Positions 33,589 through 40,281 of a DNA stretch of 40,281 nt are shown in pieces. Within the stretch, counting starts at the first letter, position 1. Each line of letters begins with the position of its first letter. The notes beneath the pieces are model-generated. The model saw only the letters and a program-made list of their open reading frames with translations. It ran no database searches and was not told the origin of the DNA. The position numbers and the translations under genes were made by a program. The DNA is from Microcoleus sp. GA_180221_E-2-1-MAG-45_12 (GTDB lineage: Bacteria > Cyanobacteriota > Cyanobacteriia > Cyanobacteriales > JAAUUE01): NCBI GenBank assembly GCA_020692245.1, contig JAIMKT010000004.1, positions 14,991 through 55,271 on the forward strand. Reading direction: 5' to 3'.

Positions 33589-34062
33589 CTACCTAATGCC
33601 TACGGTTAAACTAAAGGACGCATTGCCACGGGAACCGCCTACAGATATTTGATAATCGCCCGATCGAGTTAATTCTCGGCTAAAACTACTCACCCCTGTA
33701 TCTAGAACTGTCCCGACTGGATCAATCACTGTAAACAATGCTCCGCCTTGAGCTTGAGTAGAGGCAATATTAATACTCATACTTTGTCCCCGGCTGGCTC
33801 CGACCATATACACCAATCGATCGCCCCGGACTACGGAACCCTCTACCGTTGCGGAGGAAGCATTATTTGCAAATTCAATTCTGCGTCCCCTCGCCTGCGC
33901 CATCAATACAGGGTTGGAATTATTTACTTCACTGGAAATATTTACTAGGGAATTAACTGCGGAACTAACTCCACCATAAATAGGCAGATGATTGACTGAG
34001 GTAATTTCTGAAAACCCGACTCCATGGGCGAGAAGCAGACTAGCTAACAAATTCTGATACAT
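33589..34062 (-). CDS. Exported protein with C-terminal PPC/lysozyme-inhibitor-like beta domain
   Basis: A 157-residue protein. The first approximately 55 residues include a weak signal-like segment (LLASLLLAHGVG) and a Ser/Val/Asn-rich spacer. The last approximately 100 residues form a beta-sandwich-like domain: RIEFANNASSATVEGSVVRG, then YMVGASRGQSMSINI, then GTVLDTGVSSFSRELTRSGD and FSLTVGIR. This pattern is seen in PliG-type lysozyme-inhibitor-like and PPC-type domains, which are often exported in cyanobacteria. Function unknown. It is followed by the convergent HerA-like gene. Confidence 0.65.
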   Translation of the reverse strand: MYQNLLASLLLAHGVGFSEITSVNHLPIYGGVSSAVNSLVNISSEVNNSNPVLMAQARGRRIEFANNASSATVEGSVVRGDRLVYMVGASRGQSMSINIASTQAQGGALFTVIDPVGTVLDTGVSSFSRELTRSGDYQISVGGSRGNASFSLTVGIR

Positions 34063-34291
34063 AATTTTATCTGGTAATTTTATCTGGTAACTTTGTCTAA
34101 AATTCTCTATATCTAGGGAATTATAATTTTATTTTTAGCTCGGTAACTTTATCCCTCTATCTCCATCATAATCGGAAAATCTCTGGATAAATCTTCGTAT
34201 CAAGCTACACAAATCAAACTACAAGATATTTAGGGAGTTTCCAGTATTTTTAGCAAGAAATCTCTAGACTGCCAGCATTGAAAAATATTAA

Positions 34292-35254
34292 CTAGCCGAT
34301 CGCCCCCGCCTCTAATTGTTGGTGTTCGATCGAGCGAATAATCTCCATGGTGGCTTGATAGTCAGAAACCTGTCCTTGGGAACGAAAATGTTTGGCGGCG
34401 GCGTAAAGGTCAGCGATCGCTAGGGCAGAATCTCCCAGTTGTTGATAGATCATGGCTCGGCTCAGGTAAGCATCGGGCTGCTCTGGTTGCACATCTAGGG
34501 CAAGGGTGAAATTATGAATTGCTTTCTGCCAATCTCCTTGGTGATGACAGACACAGGCGAGATTATAATAAGTTCTGGCATCCCGGCGATCGAGGGCAAT
34601 GGCATGGTTAAAATCTGCTTGGGCTTGATCAATATTTGCTTGGTGAAAATAGGCTAAACCCCGGTCGTTATAGACCATGGCAATTTTCTTAGTTTCTTCG
34701 GGGGGAATATTATTTAAGGCTTGATTATAGTCTTCGATCGCCCCCAGATAATCTTCCATGCCTACCTTGGCTAAACCCCGATTATAATAAGCTCGAAAAT
34801 CTTGGGAATTAAGGCTAATTAATTGGTCATAATCAATTAAGGCTTGGGGATAGCGCCCTAAACGATAGTTAGTCAAACCCCGATGTAAATAGGCTAAATA
34901 GGTTTCCTTTCCTTGAGGATCGAGCTTAATTACTTGACTACAATCTGCCAGAGATTCTAAGTAATTTTCTAGTTGCATTTGGGCAAAGCAGCGACTCAGG
35001 TAGGCACTAGTTTTCACAATAGTTTTTGTTGGTTCTCGATCGAGAATTACCGTAAATTCTTTTACAGCTTGTTGATAATTTCCTTTCTGCGTATGCCGAT
35101 TAGCCAGTTTCAATAATTCTGTTGTGTCTATTTCTGCCATATCTATCGTATCTGCTGCCCATGCTGGCAATAGCCATGAAGAAATCAATAGGGGAATCAA
35201 TAAACTAAGGCAGAAAAACCAACTAACTAATTTCATCGATTTAGCAAAATTCAT
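34292..35254 (-). CDS. Exported TPR-repeat protein
   Basis: A 320-residue protein. A signal peptide covers about residues 1-33 (ending LLPAWA, cleavage before ADTID). It is followed by about seven tetratricopeptide repeats from residue 45 to 300 (for example AYYNRGLAKVGMEDYLGAIE and ARTYYNLACVCHHQGDWQKA). TPR arrays scaffold protein-protein contacts, here probably in the periplasm or thylakoid lumen. Start could be the ATG at 35254 or Met7 at 35236; either keeps the signal peptide. It lies upstream of the exported beta-domain protein on the same strand, with a 229-base gap that shows no gene. Confidence 0.82.
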   Translation of the reverse strand: MNFAKSMKLVSWFFCLSLLIPLLISSWLLPAWAADTIDMAEIDTTELLKLANRHTQKGNYQQAVKEFTVILDREPTKTIVKTSAYLSRCFAQMQLENYLESLADCSQVIKLDPQGKETYLAYLHRGLTNYRLGRYPQALIDYDQLISLNSQDFRAYYNRGLAKVGMEDYLGAIEDYNQALNNIPPEETKKIAMVYNDRGLAYFHQANIDQAQADFNHAIALDRRDARTYYNLACVCHHQGDWQKAIHNFTLALDVQPEQPDAYLSRAMIYQQLGDSALAIADLYAAAKHFRSQGQVSDYQATMEIIRSIEHQQLEAGAIG

Positions 35255-35408
35255 GAGATTTATTAAGCCTATTAAGTCTATTGTTTCCTAAATAAAATAG
35301 GTCAGGTTCAGCAATGATCAAGTCAATGATCAAATAATAGCAAAACCCCACCTATATCAAAAATAATTAGCTTTAAATTAACTTTCAACCAAGTTAGACA
35401 ATAAGAAT

Positions 35409-35747
35409 TTACCAGCCTTTTTCAGCCTTATCTAAAACGTAGGCAGCAACATCTTGAGCTTGCTCTGGGGTTAAGCGACCCGTGAAAGCAGGCATAGCAT
35501 TTTTACCTTGGCTGACTTGTTTGACAATAGCCTCGATGGAGTTCATTCCATACTTTTCGAGGGCATCTTTTTTTAGGGTTTTATCTGCCATGATGACATT
35601 TCTACCCCCTAGGTGACAACTAGCACAATTAGCGGTAAAAATTCCGGCTCCAGCAGCAAGATCAGCAGCGTAGGCGGGAGTGGTAAACGTAAAGGTGACA
35701 GTCACAAGGGCAAATAGGGTGAGGACGATCGCAACTAATCTGGACAT
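35409..35747 (-). CDS. petJ: Cytochrome c6
   Basis: Soluble lumenal c-type cytochrome that carries electrons from cytochrome b6f to photosystem I when copper is scarce, replacing plastocyanin. The 112-residue precursor has a signal peptide ending PAYA, then mature [20 protein letters not shown] with the CxxCH haem site. The Met ligand lies in [11 protein letters not shown], and the end is [13 protein letters not shown] start at the ATG at 35747, which has AGGAG upstream; an extra eight codons are possible but unlikely. Upstream lie a TTGACT box and a GACAG-G-CTGTC dyad, a candidate copper-repressor site. Confidence 0.95.
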   Translation of the reverse strand: MSRLVAIVLTLFALVTVTFTFTTPAYAADLAAGAGIFTANCASCHLGGRNVIMADKTLKKDALEKYGMNSIEAIVKQVSQGKNAMPAFTGRLTPEQAQDVAAYVLDKAEKGW

Positions 35748-36229
35748 AAACAAACTTCTCCTAATAAGCAAAATTGGCTAGTGACACCAACAAATTGAGA
35801 TCACTGACATAATTTAAACTCAGACCTAAATTGCTAGATCTAGCATAGGAAACTTTATTGTTTTTAACCCCCAGTAGTCAAAAGACAGGCTGTCGTACCT
35901 TTACGTATCTAAATCTAGTCATCTTGGCTGAAATATCGATCGAGAAAAGCCAAAATTATGGTTACGGAGTTCAAAATAGGTAGTACTTTCTCTCATGGCA
36001 AGGTGATCGCATGGATGGGGAAAATGCATAGAGATAGCTAGTTTGTATAAGATAGTGTATGAGATATTGTATAAAGTAATTATATTAAAAGATTTGTTTT
36101 GGCTACCTAGGATTGGTAGCAGCAGTTAAAAAAGTCAATCTATTTTTATAAAATAAAACTCTAGATAGATTTACTTAGACTTGTTTTTGCCTAATGTTGA
36201 GGTGTAATCTCTACCTGCCCTTTAAACCT
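35748..36229. other. Intergenic region between petJ and yidD
   Basis: 482 bases between divergent genes. The petJ side holds its promoter with a dyad. The middle contains a 27-codon plus-strand frame (ATG at 35957) that I do not believe is a gene. The right part (about 36030-36190) is very AT-rich, with a repeated GATA(G)TGTAT/GATATTGTAT. Nothing else is recognised. Confidence 0.55.
35876..35894 (-). promoter_or_regulatory. Candidate petJ promoter element with copper-repressor-like dyad
   Basis: Read toward petJ, a perfect dyad GACAG-C-CTGTC (35884-35894) is followed two bases later by TTGACT (35876-35881), a good -35 box, about 130 bases before the ATG. Cytochrome c6 genes are repressed by copper through the BlaI-type regulator PetR; I recall a GAC-N5-GTC type site, which this dyad fits. 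The assignment is by recall and position. Confidence 0.4.
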
Positions 36230-36520
36230 ATGACTACCAATACCTTTGAATCCTTTGCCACTCAAGCTGCGATCGCCTCTCTTAATGTCTATCGTACCCA
36301 TATTTCACCCCGCAAAGGTTTTTCCTGCGCCCATCGGTTATTGCATGGAGAAGAATCTTGCTCAGAATATGTCAAACGCATCCTCACTAATCAAAATTTA
36401 AGCACAGCAATGCAAATGGCTCCTCAGCGCTTCAAGGCTTGTAAAGCTGCCGCCCAGACTTTGCATTCTCAACAAGCCCAGAGTGGATGTATCATCATTC
36501 CCTGTTGTTTGCCCATTTAA
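36230..36520 (+). CDS. yidD: Membrane protein insertion efficiency factor YidD
   Basis: A 96-residue protein of the YidD family, which associates with the inner membrane and assists YidC insertase. The core pattern is seen as YRTHISPRKGFSCAHRLLHG then ESCSEYVKRIL (in place of the common C-R-F-x-P-S-C-S-x-Y). An amphipathic N-terminal helix and a Cys-rich tail (CIIIPCCLPI) are present. The sequence is more divergent than typical YidD, so paralogue status is possible. I use the ATG at 36230, preceded by AAACCT; an ATG 12 codons earlier is unlikely. Confidence 0.75.
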   Translation: MTTNTFESFATQAAIASLNVYRTHISPRKGFSCAHRLLHGEESCSEYVKRILTNQNLSTAMQMAPQRFKACKAAAQTLHSQQAQSGCIIIPCCLPI

Positions 36521-36552
36521 GAATTCTTCTCTAAGTACAGGACAAAACTATC

Positions 36553-37803
36553 CTAGGGATTAATTTCTCTAGCTTTCTTTCCCCAAGGGGCAACTAAGGG
36601 CAGGAGAAGTAGACCCGGAATTGCTGCCACGATACTAATCAGCATAAAATTTGTCCATCCGGTCAGTTCGGCAATCTTTCCCGCCGGAGCAATCAGTACA
36701 TCCCGACTCACAGCCATCAAGCTAGAAAGGAGGGCATACTGAGTAGCGGTGAAACTGGGGTTGCACAGGCTCATCAGGTAAGCAACGTAGGCAGCAGTAC
36801 CCATGCCTCCACAGAAGTTTTCTAGATTAATACTCAGGACAAGGAGTTGATAATTTTGTCCGGTGAGGGTAAGAGCTAGATAGCCCAAATTACTCAAGCA
36901 TTGCAACCCGCCAAAAATCCAGAGGGACTTATAAATCCCTAATTTACTCATCACCGAACCGCCCACCAGTGTCCCGACCAGCGTTGCCAAGATGCCCATA
37001 CCACCCCGAATCACCCCTAGATCTGTTTGCGAAAATCCAGTTTGTAATAAAAAGGGGGTAGTCATGTTATTGAGAATTGCATCCCCAAATTTGTACAAGG
37101 TAATGAACACTAGACTTAAAACCCCGACCTTCACGCCGTGGCTCTGGAAAAAATCTTGAAAAGGGAGAATCACTGCGTCCACTAGGGTTTCTGGAGCATG
37201 GACTGGTTTTTCTGGTTCTGGAGCAAAAAAGCTACTCACTAAGCCCACCAACATCAAGACCGCCATAAATAGATAGACTACATTCCAAGGCAGGCGATCG
37301 GCCAACACAAGAGCGAGGGAACCAGTGATCACCAAGGCAAGGCGATAACCCAGAACGGTGATGGCGGCTCCAGCTCCCATTTCCTCTTCTTCCAACATAT
37401 CAGTGCGGTAGGCATCAAAGGCAATATCTTGGGACGCACTAAAAAAAGCAATAGCGATCGCATTCACTGCTAATAGCTGGAGAGCTTGCTTGGGTTGCTG
37501 AAAAAACATACAGCTAATGGCAAGGATCAAGGCAATCTGAGTGATCACGAGCCAACCCCTCCGTCTACCCATAAAGGGCGGCACGTAGCGATCGAGCAGG
37601 GGCGACCAAATAAACTTAAAGGAATAGGGCAGAGCCACGAGGCTAAATAAACCAATGGAGGTTAAATTTACACCTTCCTTGGTCATCCATGCTTGGAGGG
37701 TGGTGCTGGTCAAATACAGAGGCAGACCAGAAGAGAAACCCAGCAACAACATAATGGACATTTTGCGGCTGGTAAAAACTTGGAGATAGGATTGGTTGCT
37801 CAA
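36553..37803 (-). CDS. AmpG-like muropeptide MFS permease
   Basis: A 416-residue major-facilitator transporter with about twelve membrane helices. The AmpG pattern is clear: LLLGFSSGLPLYLTSTTLQA then WMTKEGVNLTSIGLFSLVAL, PYSFKFIWSPLLDRYVPPF, GRRRGW and the helix ending ASQDIAFDAYRTDML. AmpG imports anhydro-muropeptides for peptidoglycan recycling; substrate in cyanobacteria is inferred. The start is TTG at 37801-37803, preceded by TAATCT, the same pre-start context as many ATG genes here. Convergent with yidD. Confidence 0.88.
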   Translation of the reverse strand: MSNQSYLQVFTSRKMSIMLLLGFSSGLPLYLTSTTLQAWMTKEGVNLTSIGLFSLVALPYSFKFIWSPLLDRYVPPFMGRRRGWLVITQIALILAISCMFFQQPKQALQLLAVNAIAIAFFSASQDIAFDAYRTDMLEEEEMGAGAAITVLGYRLALVITGSLALVLADRLPWNVVYLFMAVLMLVGLVSSFFAPEPEKPVHAPETLVDAVILPFQDFFQSHGVKVGVLSLVFITLYKFGDAILNNMTTPFLLQTGFSQTDLGVIRGGMGILATLVGTLVGGSVMSKLGIYKSLWIFGGLQCLSNLGYLALTLTGQNYQLLVLSINLENFCGGMGTAAYVAYLMSLCNPSFTATQYALLSSLMAVSRDVLIAPAGKIAELTGWTNFMLISIVAAIPGLLLLPLVAPWGKKAREINP

Positions 37804-38013
37804 GATTAGATGTGGGGTTAACTAGAACTAGGGAATTTTTCTAGAATAAACGATATTGGCAGTTATGAAGTTCTAATTCTGACGGGGAACTCCGGGGGCG
37901 ATCGATCTCTGTGGTTTCAACTTGATGGGAATGGGATTATTTTTGTTGCTCTTGGTGGGTAGAGTGCTTTTTTGCTAAGATGCAGGTAGTTCCACGGAAA
38001 AGGTAACAAAATT

Positions 38014-38244
38014 ATGCGGAAACAAATTATTACCTATACATCATCCTTAGATGCTTTAGTTGCTATTGCCAAACGCCTCAGCTTGTATGAGAACCAATAT
38101 CAAATTAGTTCAGAGGAATTTTTCGACCAATATAATCAAGGATTGTTATCTGATGATGCTCTATTTATAGAATGGGCAAATGATTATCGCCATTACTTAG
38201 CTTTGCATCAAGAACTAGTACAGCGATTAAATTATGCTGCCTGA
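38014..38244 (+). CDS. Probable antitoxin of a TumE-type toxin pair
   Basis: A 76-residue, mostly helical protein (TSSLDALVAIAKRLSLYENQ, then SEEFFDQYNQGLLSDDALFI). It precedes, and overlaps by 11 bases, a gene of the TumE toxin family, the usual antitoxin-first layout. Function is inferred from position and size; no DNA-binding motif is obvious. The start is ATG at 38014, about 12 bases after an AAGG. Confidence 0.72.
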   Translation: MRKQIITYTSSLDALVAIAKRLSLYENQYQISSEEFFDQYNQGLLSDDALFIEWANDYRHYLALHQELVQRLNYAA

Positions 38245-38626
38245 TGTTTTATCTAACTATCTTAATCAAATCGATCAAGCGATTCAACAATATACTGACG
38301 CTTATGTTGAATATTATGAAGAAGAAATTTTAAATCCTCAACGAACTAATCTGCGAATTCGATTAAGATTTGATCAAGCGTATCTCCTAGATATCAATGA
38401 AGCAATCATAGTTAAAGATAACCAATTAGAATTCCTTGATTATCGTTACCATTTTCAGGATGGAAAAAATCAACTAATATTTCGCTATGATAGTACACCT
38501 CATTTTCCAAAGTTAAGTAACTTCCCCCATCACAAGCACTTACCAGAAGAAGTTATCTCTTCAGAAAAACCAAAAATCCTGCAAGTTCTCCAAGAAGTAG
38601 CTGAAATATTGAAGCAAGACTTATGA
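38234..38626 (+). CDS. TumE-family toxin (DUF6516)
   Basis: A 130-residue protein matching the DUF6516/TumE toxin type. It shows NLRIRLRFDQAYLLDINEAI, then KDNQLEFLDYRYHFQDGKNQ, a hallmark Y-x-Y-x-x-Q stretch, then LIFRYDSTPHFPKLSNFPHH with HKHLPEEV. The His-Phe-Pro-x-x-x-x-Phe-Pro-His-His-Lys-His motif is highly characteristic. The enzymatic activity is thought to be that of an RNase-like toxin but is not certain to me. ATG overlaps the antitoxin end by 11 bases. Convergent with the DUF433 gene. Confidence 0.82.
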   Translation: MLPDVLSNYLNQIDQAIQQYTDAYVEYYEEEILNPQRTNLRIRLRFDQAYLLDINEAIIVKDNQLEFLDYRYHFQDGKNQLIFRYDSTPHFPKLSNFPHHKHLPEEVISSEKPKILQVLQEVAEILKQDL

Positions 38627-38633
38627 TTACTTT

Positions 38634-38924
38634 CTAGAGTTTCAACTTAGTAGGAATTTTTGCTTTTAATTCCTGTACAAACATCTCGCTTTCTTGCATT
38701 TGTTGACGAATTTTCGCAAAATTATCGTGGTAATAAGCCAAGGCTGCATATACATCCGCCAAGGTAATAGATGGATATCGTGACACAATTTCATCCACAG
38801 ACATGCCCATTTGCTCATGCCAAACAACAACATCTTGGACTCTAATCCGATGTCCCGCAATGCGTGGCTTACCACCACAAACACCGGGAGTAATTTCAAT
38901 ATGTTCTGCAATCACTGCTGTCAT
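38634..38924 (-). CDS. DUF433 antitoxin, without its usual toxin
   Basis: A 96-residue DUF433 protein with the winged-helix-like core EHIEITPGVCGGKPRIAGHR, then VQDVVVWHEQMGMSVDEIV and YPSITLADVYAALAYYHDN. These are antitoxins normally followed by a DUF5615 PIN-like toxin. Here the downstream side ends against the convergent TumE gene after seven bases, so the toxin is absent. It is either an orphan antitoxin or part of a composite defence-like unit with TumE. Intact frame. Confidence 0.87.
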   Translation of the reverse strand: MTAVIAEHIEITPGVCGGKPRIAGHRIRVQDVVVWHEQMGMSVDEIVSRYPSITLADVYAALAYYHDNFAKIRQQMQESEMFVQELKAKIPTKLKL

Positions 38925-38968
38925 ATAATTTCCTCAAATTATCGTTTAATCTTAACTAAAAATCTTAA

Positions 38969-40198
38969 TTAAAAAACTGTGCCATCGCTCTGGATTTTGA
39001 GGGGCGGGATGCCACCGGGGCGGAGTTCGGCGGCGATTTTTCTGCCTGCTGCCCAGGTTCCCCCTTCAAGGACTTTGACTAGGGGTAAATCTGTATCATT
39101 TAGGTTTAGTTGCTGGCGGAGGGTGGCGGCAATGTGGTCTAAGAGAATCACAGTCAAAGCTCGCCATTCTACAATTACTTCTGATTCTGGGGTGTAGGTT
39201 TTGGTGAAAATTTCTGGATATTTAGGTTGCAATAAGCCCAAGTCTAGGCATAAACCCCCGTTGCGATATTCGGGTAATCCGGTCATTTCTTCTAGGTGAG
39301 TAATCTCAATCCCTAGTTCTTGCAGAGGCTCTAGGAGGGAATAGGTGAGCCATTGGGAGAGCTTGTGGAAAGGGACTAGTTTGGCGGCGGGAGTTTCCCC
39401 AGCTAACTGAGAATGCTGCCATACATCCCCTAGGTTGACCCCTTCGAGGATAATTCGGTTTGCCCAGATATCTCCTAAACCTTCGAGGACGGCTTGAAAT
39501 ACCTGAGCAGCAGGGAGTTGTTGGTTATCGAGGCTAGATCGCAGATAGTCCACCATATACCCCAGCCGGAAATTTTGACCATCAAGGCTAAATATTTGGG
39601 GATAACGCTCTAAGGTTGTTCCTAATTTTTGCAGAAGTTCTACGCGCCCCAGCGCACCAACGAGGGGATTCGCGGGAGTGACTTGGAAATTTTCCTCAAG
39701 GATGGCTAAAGAAAAATCTTTTAAGCCTTGGGCATCGGCTTGGAGGGGCTGGACTGGGTTACTGGAAAATCCCCCTTGGAGGAAAGTATAAAAACTCGCA
39801 ATACCTAAACCCTCCGATCGACTCCACACCAAATCTGTTCCGGGTTCCTGATACTTCCATTCTGCTCCGGCTCCGGCATCGAGGAGGACACTGGTAATCA
39901 CGAGATCAAACTTAGTTCTGGCCTGCTCTAGGGGGTCTAGCCCTGTTAACTTTGTGGCTAGTAGCTCTAAGCGTTGATCACTCCCTGCGGCAAAATGTCG
40001 CCACCGACTATGGAAAGGTACTTGCAAATCTGGATAGTTTTCTTTGATCACCGCCAAGACATACTCAGCAGTGCGATCGAGCTTAGTTAGATCACAGCGA
40101 AAATGGGTTAGTCGATCGTCTAGTGCCAAAGCAAACAACTGTTGACACCGTTCACGAATTGCCTCTAAGGAACGTAGATAGGTAATAGATGCTGCCAT
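38969..40198 (-). CDS. URC4/Urg3 family protein (DUF1688)
   Basis: A 409-residue member of the DUF1688 family, named URC4/Urg3 after fungal genes needed for one pathway of uracil catabolism. It starts ITYLRSLEAIRERCQQLFAL and has the conserved FHSRWRHFAAGSDQR, DLVITSVLLDAGAGAEWKY, FRLGYMVDYL and VEWRALTVILLDHIA stretches. The biochemical activity is not known. No other uracil-catabolism gene is in the window. ATG at 40198 is preceded by CAACT. Ends near DUF433 on the same strand. Confidence 0.88.
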   Translation of the reverse strand: MAASITYLRSLEAIRERCQQLFALALDDRLTHFRCDLTKLDRTAEYVLAVIKENYPDLQVPFHSRWRHFAAGSDQRLELLATKLTGLDPLEQARTKFDLVITSVLLDAGAGAEWKYQEPGTDLVWSRSEGLGIASFYTFLQGGFSSNPVQPLQADAQGLKDFSLAILEENFQVTPANPLVGALGRVELLQKLGTTLERYPQIFSLDGQNFRLGYMVDYLRSSLDNQQLPAAQVFQAVLEGLGDIWANRIILEGVNLGDVWQHSQLAGETPAAKLVPFHKLSQWLTYSLLEPLQELGIEITHLEEMTGLPEYRNGGLCLDLGLLQPKYPEIFTKTYTPESEVIVEWRALTVILLDHIAATLRQQLNLNDTDLPLVKVLEGGTWAAGRKIAAELRPGGIPPLKIQSDGTVF

Positions 40199-40225
40199 AG
40201 TTGCTGACCATAGCTTAAATAATTA

Positions 40226-40237
40226 ATAGAGAAAAAA
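40226..40237 (-). terminator. T-run after tRNA-Arg
   Basis: Directly after G73 the minus strand continues TTTTTTCTCTAT. A T-run with no strong extra hairpin could end the tRNA transcript. Confidence 0.4.
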
Positions 40238-40281
40238 CGAGCATGGAGGGATTCGAACCCCCGACCCTCAGGACCGGAACC
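40238..40281 (-). tRNA. tRNA-Arg (anticodon CCG), 3' part; 5' part beyond window
   Basis: Read on the minus strand from 40281, the sequence gives the end of the anticodon stem and loop TTCCGGT with anticodon CCG (40275-40277), then CCTGA (stem), GGGTC (variable), GGGGG-TTCGAAT-CCCTC (T arm), CATGCTC (acceptor 3' strand) and G73. CCA is not encoded. The first approximately 30 nucleotides lie outside the window. CCG decodes the rare-type Arg codon CGG. Confidence 0.92.

Noticed and set aside
35957-36040. 27-codon plus-strand frame (MVTEFKIGSTFSHGK...) between petJ and yidD
   Set aside because: Too short, no ribosome site, no related sequence recognised.

Overview
The window is chromosomal DNA from a cyanobacterium. 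The palindrome GCGATCGC (HIP1) and its CGATCG core recur in almost every gene. The gene content also fits: a copper-type cytochrome c6, a cyanobacterial-length IspH, a DUF4330 protein, a ClpB2-type ClpB, KdpD reduced to its N-terminal half, and Rpn/DUF4351 and Uma2 nuclease families. Base composition is moderate to low GC. Genus cannot be fixed from the sequence alone.

Layout. 1-770 (minus) is the start of an unknown protein running off the left edge; it is divergent from, and overlaps the start codon of, a GH38 alpha-mannosidase (769-4344). 4.6-7.6 kb holds a DUF4330 protein, a response regulator with degenerate receiver and GGDEF sites, and a GT4 glycosyltransferase. An 0.8 kb leader precedes the potassium-uptake cluster kdpA - uma2 - kdpB - kdpF/G-like - kdpC - truncated kdpD (8.4-15.1 kb). 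Then come a small ferredoxin (minus), ispH, an unrecognised 330-residue orphan protein (17.2-18.2 kb), a TonB-like protein overlapping a PfkB/heptose-kinase-like gene, an Rpn/DUF4351 protein, rsmH, a secreted protein and a pentapeptide-repeat protein. 24.5-28.8 kb is clpB with a toxin-antitoxin pair on either side. 28.8-40.2 kb holds a membrane alpha/beta hydrolase, a VapB with a broken VapC, a hotdog thioesterase overlapping a HerA-like ATPase, exported and TPR proteins, petJ, yidD, an AmpG-like permease, a TumE-type toxin pair, a lone DUF433 antitoxin and a URC4/Urg3 (DUF1688) protein. The window ends inside a minus-strand tRNA-Arg(CCG).

The most interesting structure concerns how accessory genes sit. 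clpB is bracketed by two unrelated toxin-antitoxin modules. The upstream pair (mntA-hepT) lies between two copies of the clpB promoter plus its first 13 codons (89 bp, ungapped; 41 bp identical). The downstream pair (hicBA) lies between two copies of the clpB 3' end (39 bp, 35 identical). Weaker versions of the same pattern are seen at uma2 (two copies of the kdpA/kdpB junction), at the orphan gene at 17.2 kb (73/74-bp direct repeats) and at the pentapeptide gene (27-bp direct repeats). This suggests that accessory cassettes are inserted, or retained, by a process that duplicates the edge of a host gene while leaving it intact. A second point of interest is the response regulator, which has Glu in place of the phospho-acceptor Asp and GGDKF in place of GGDEF but keeps an intact RxxD inhibitory site, as expected of a c-di-GMP sensor rather than an enzyme.
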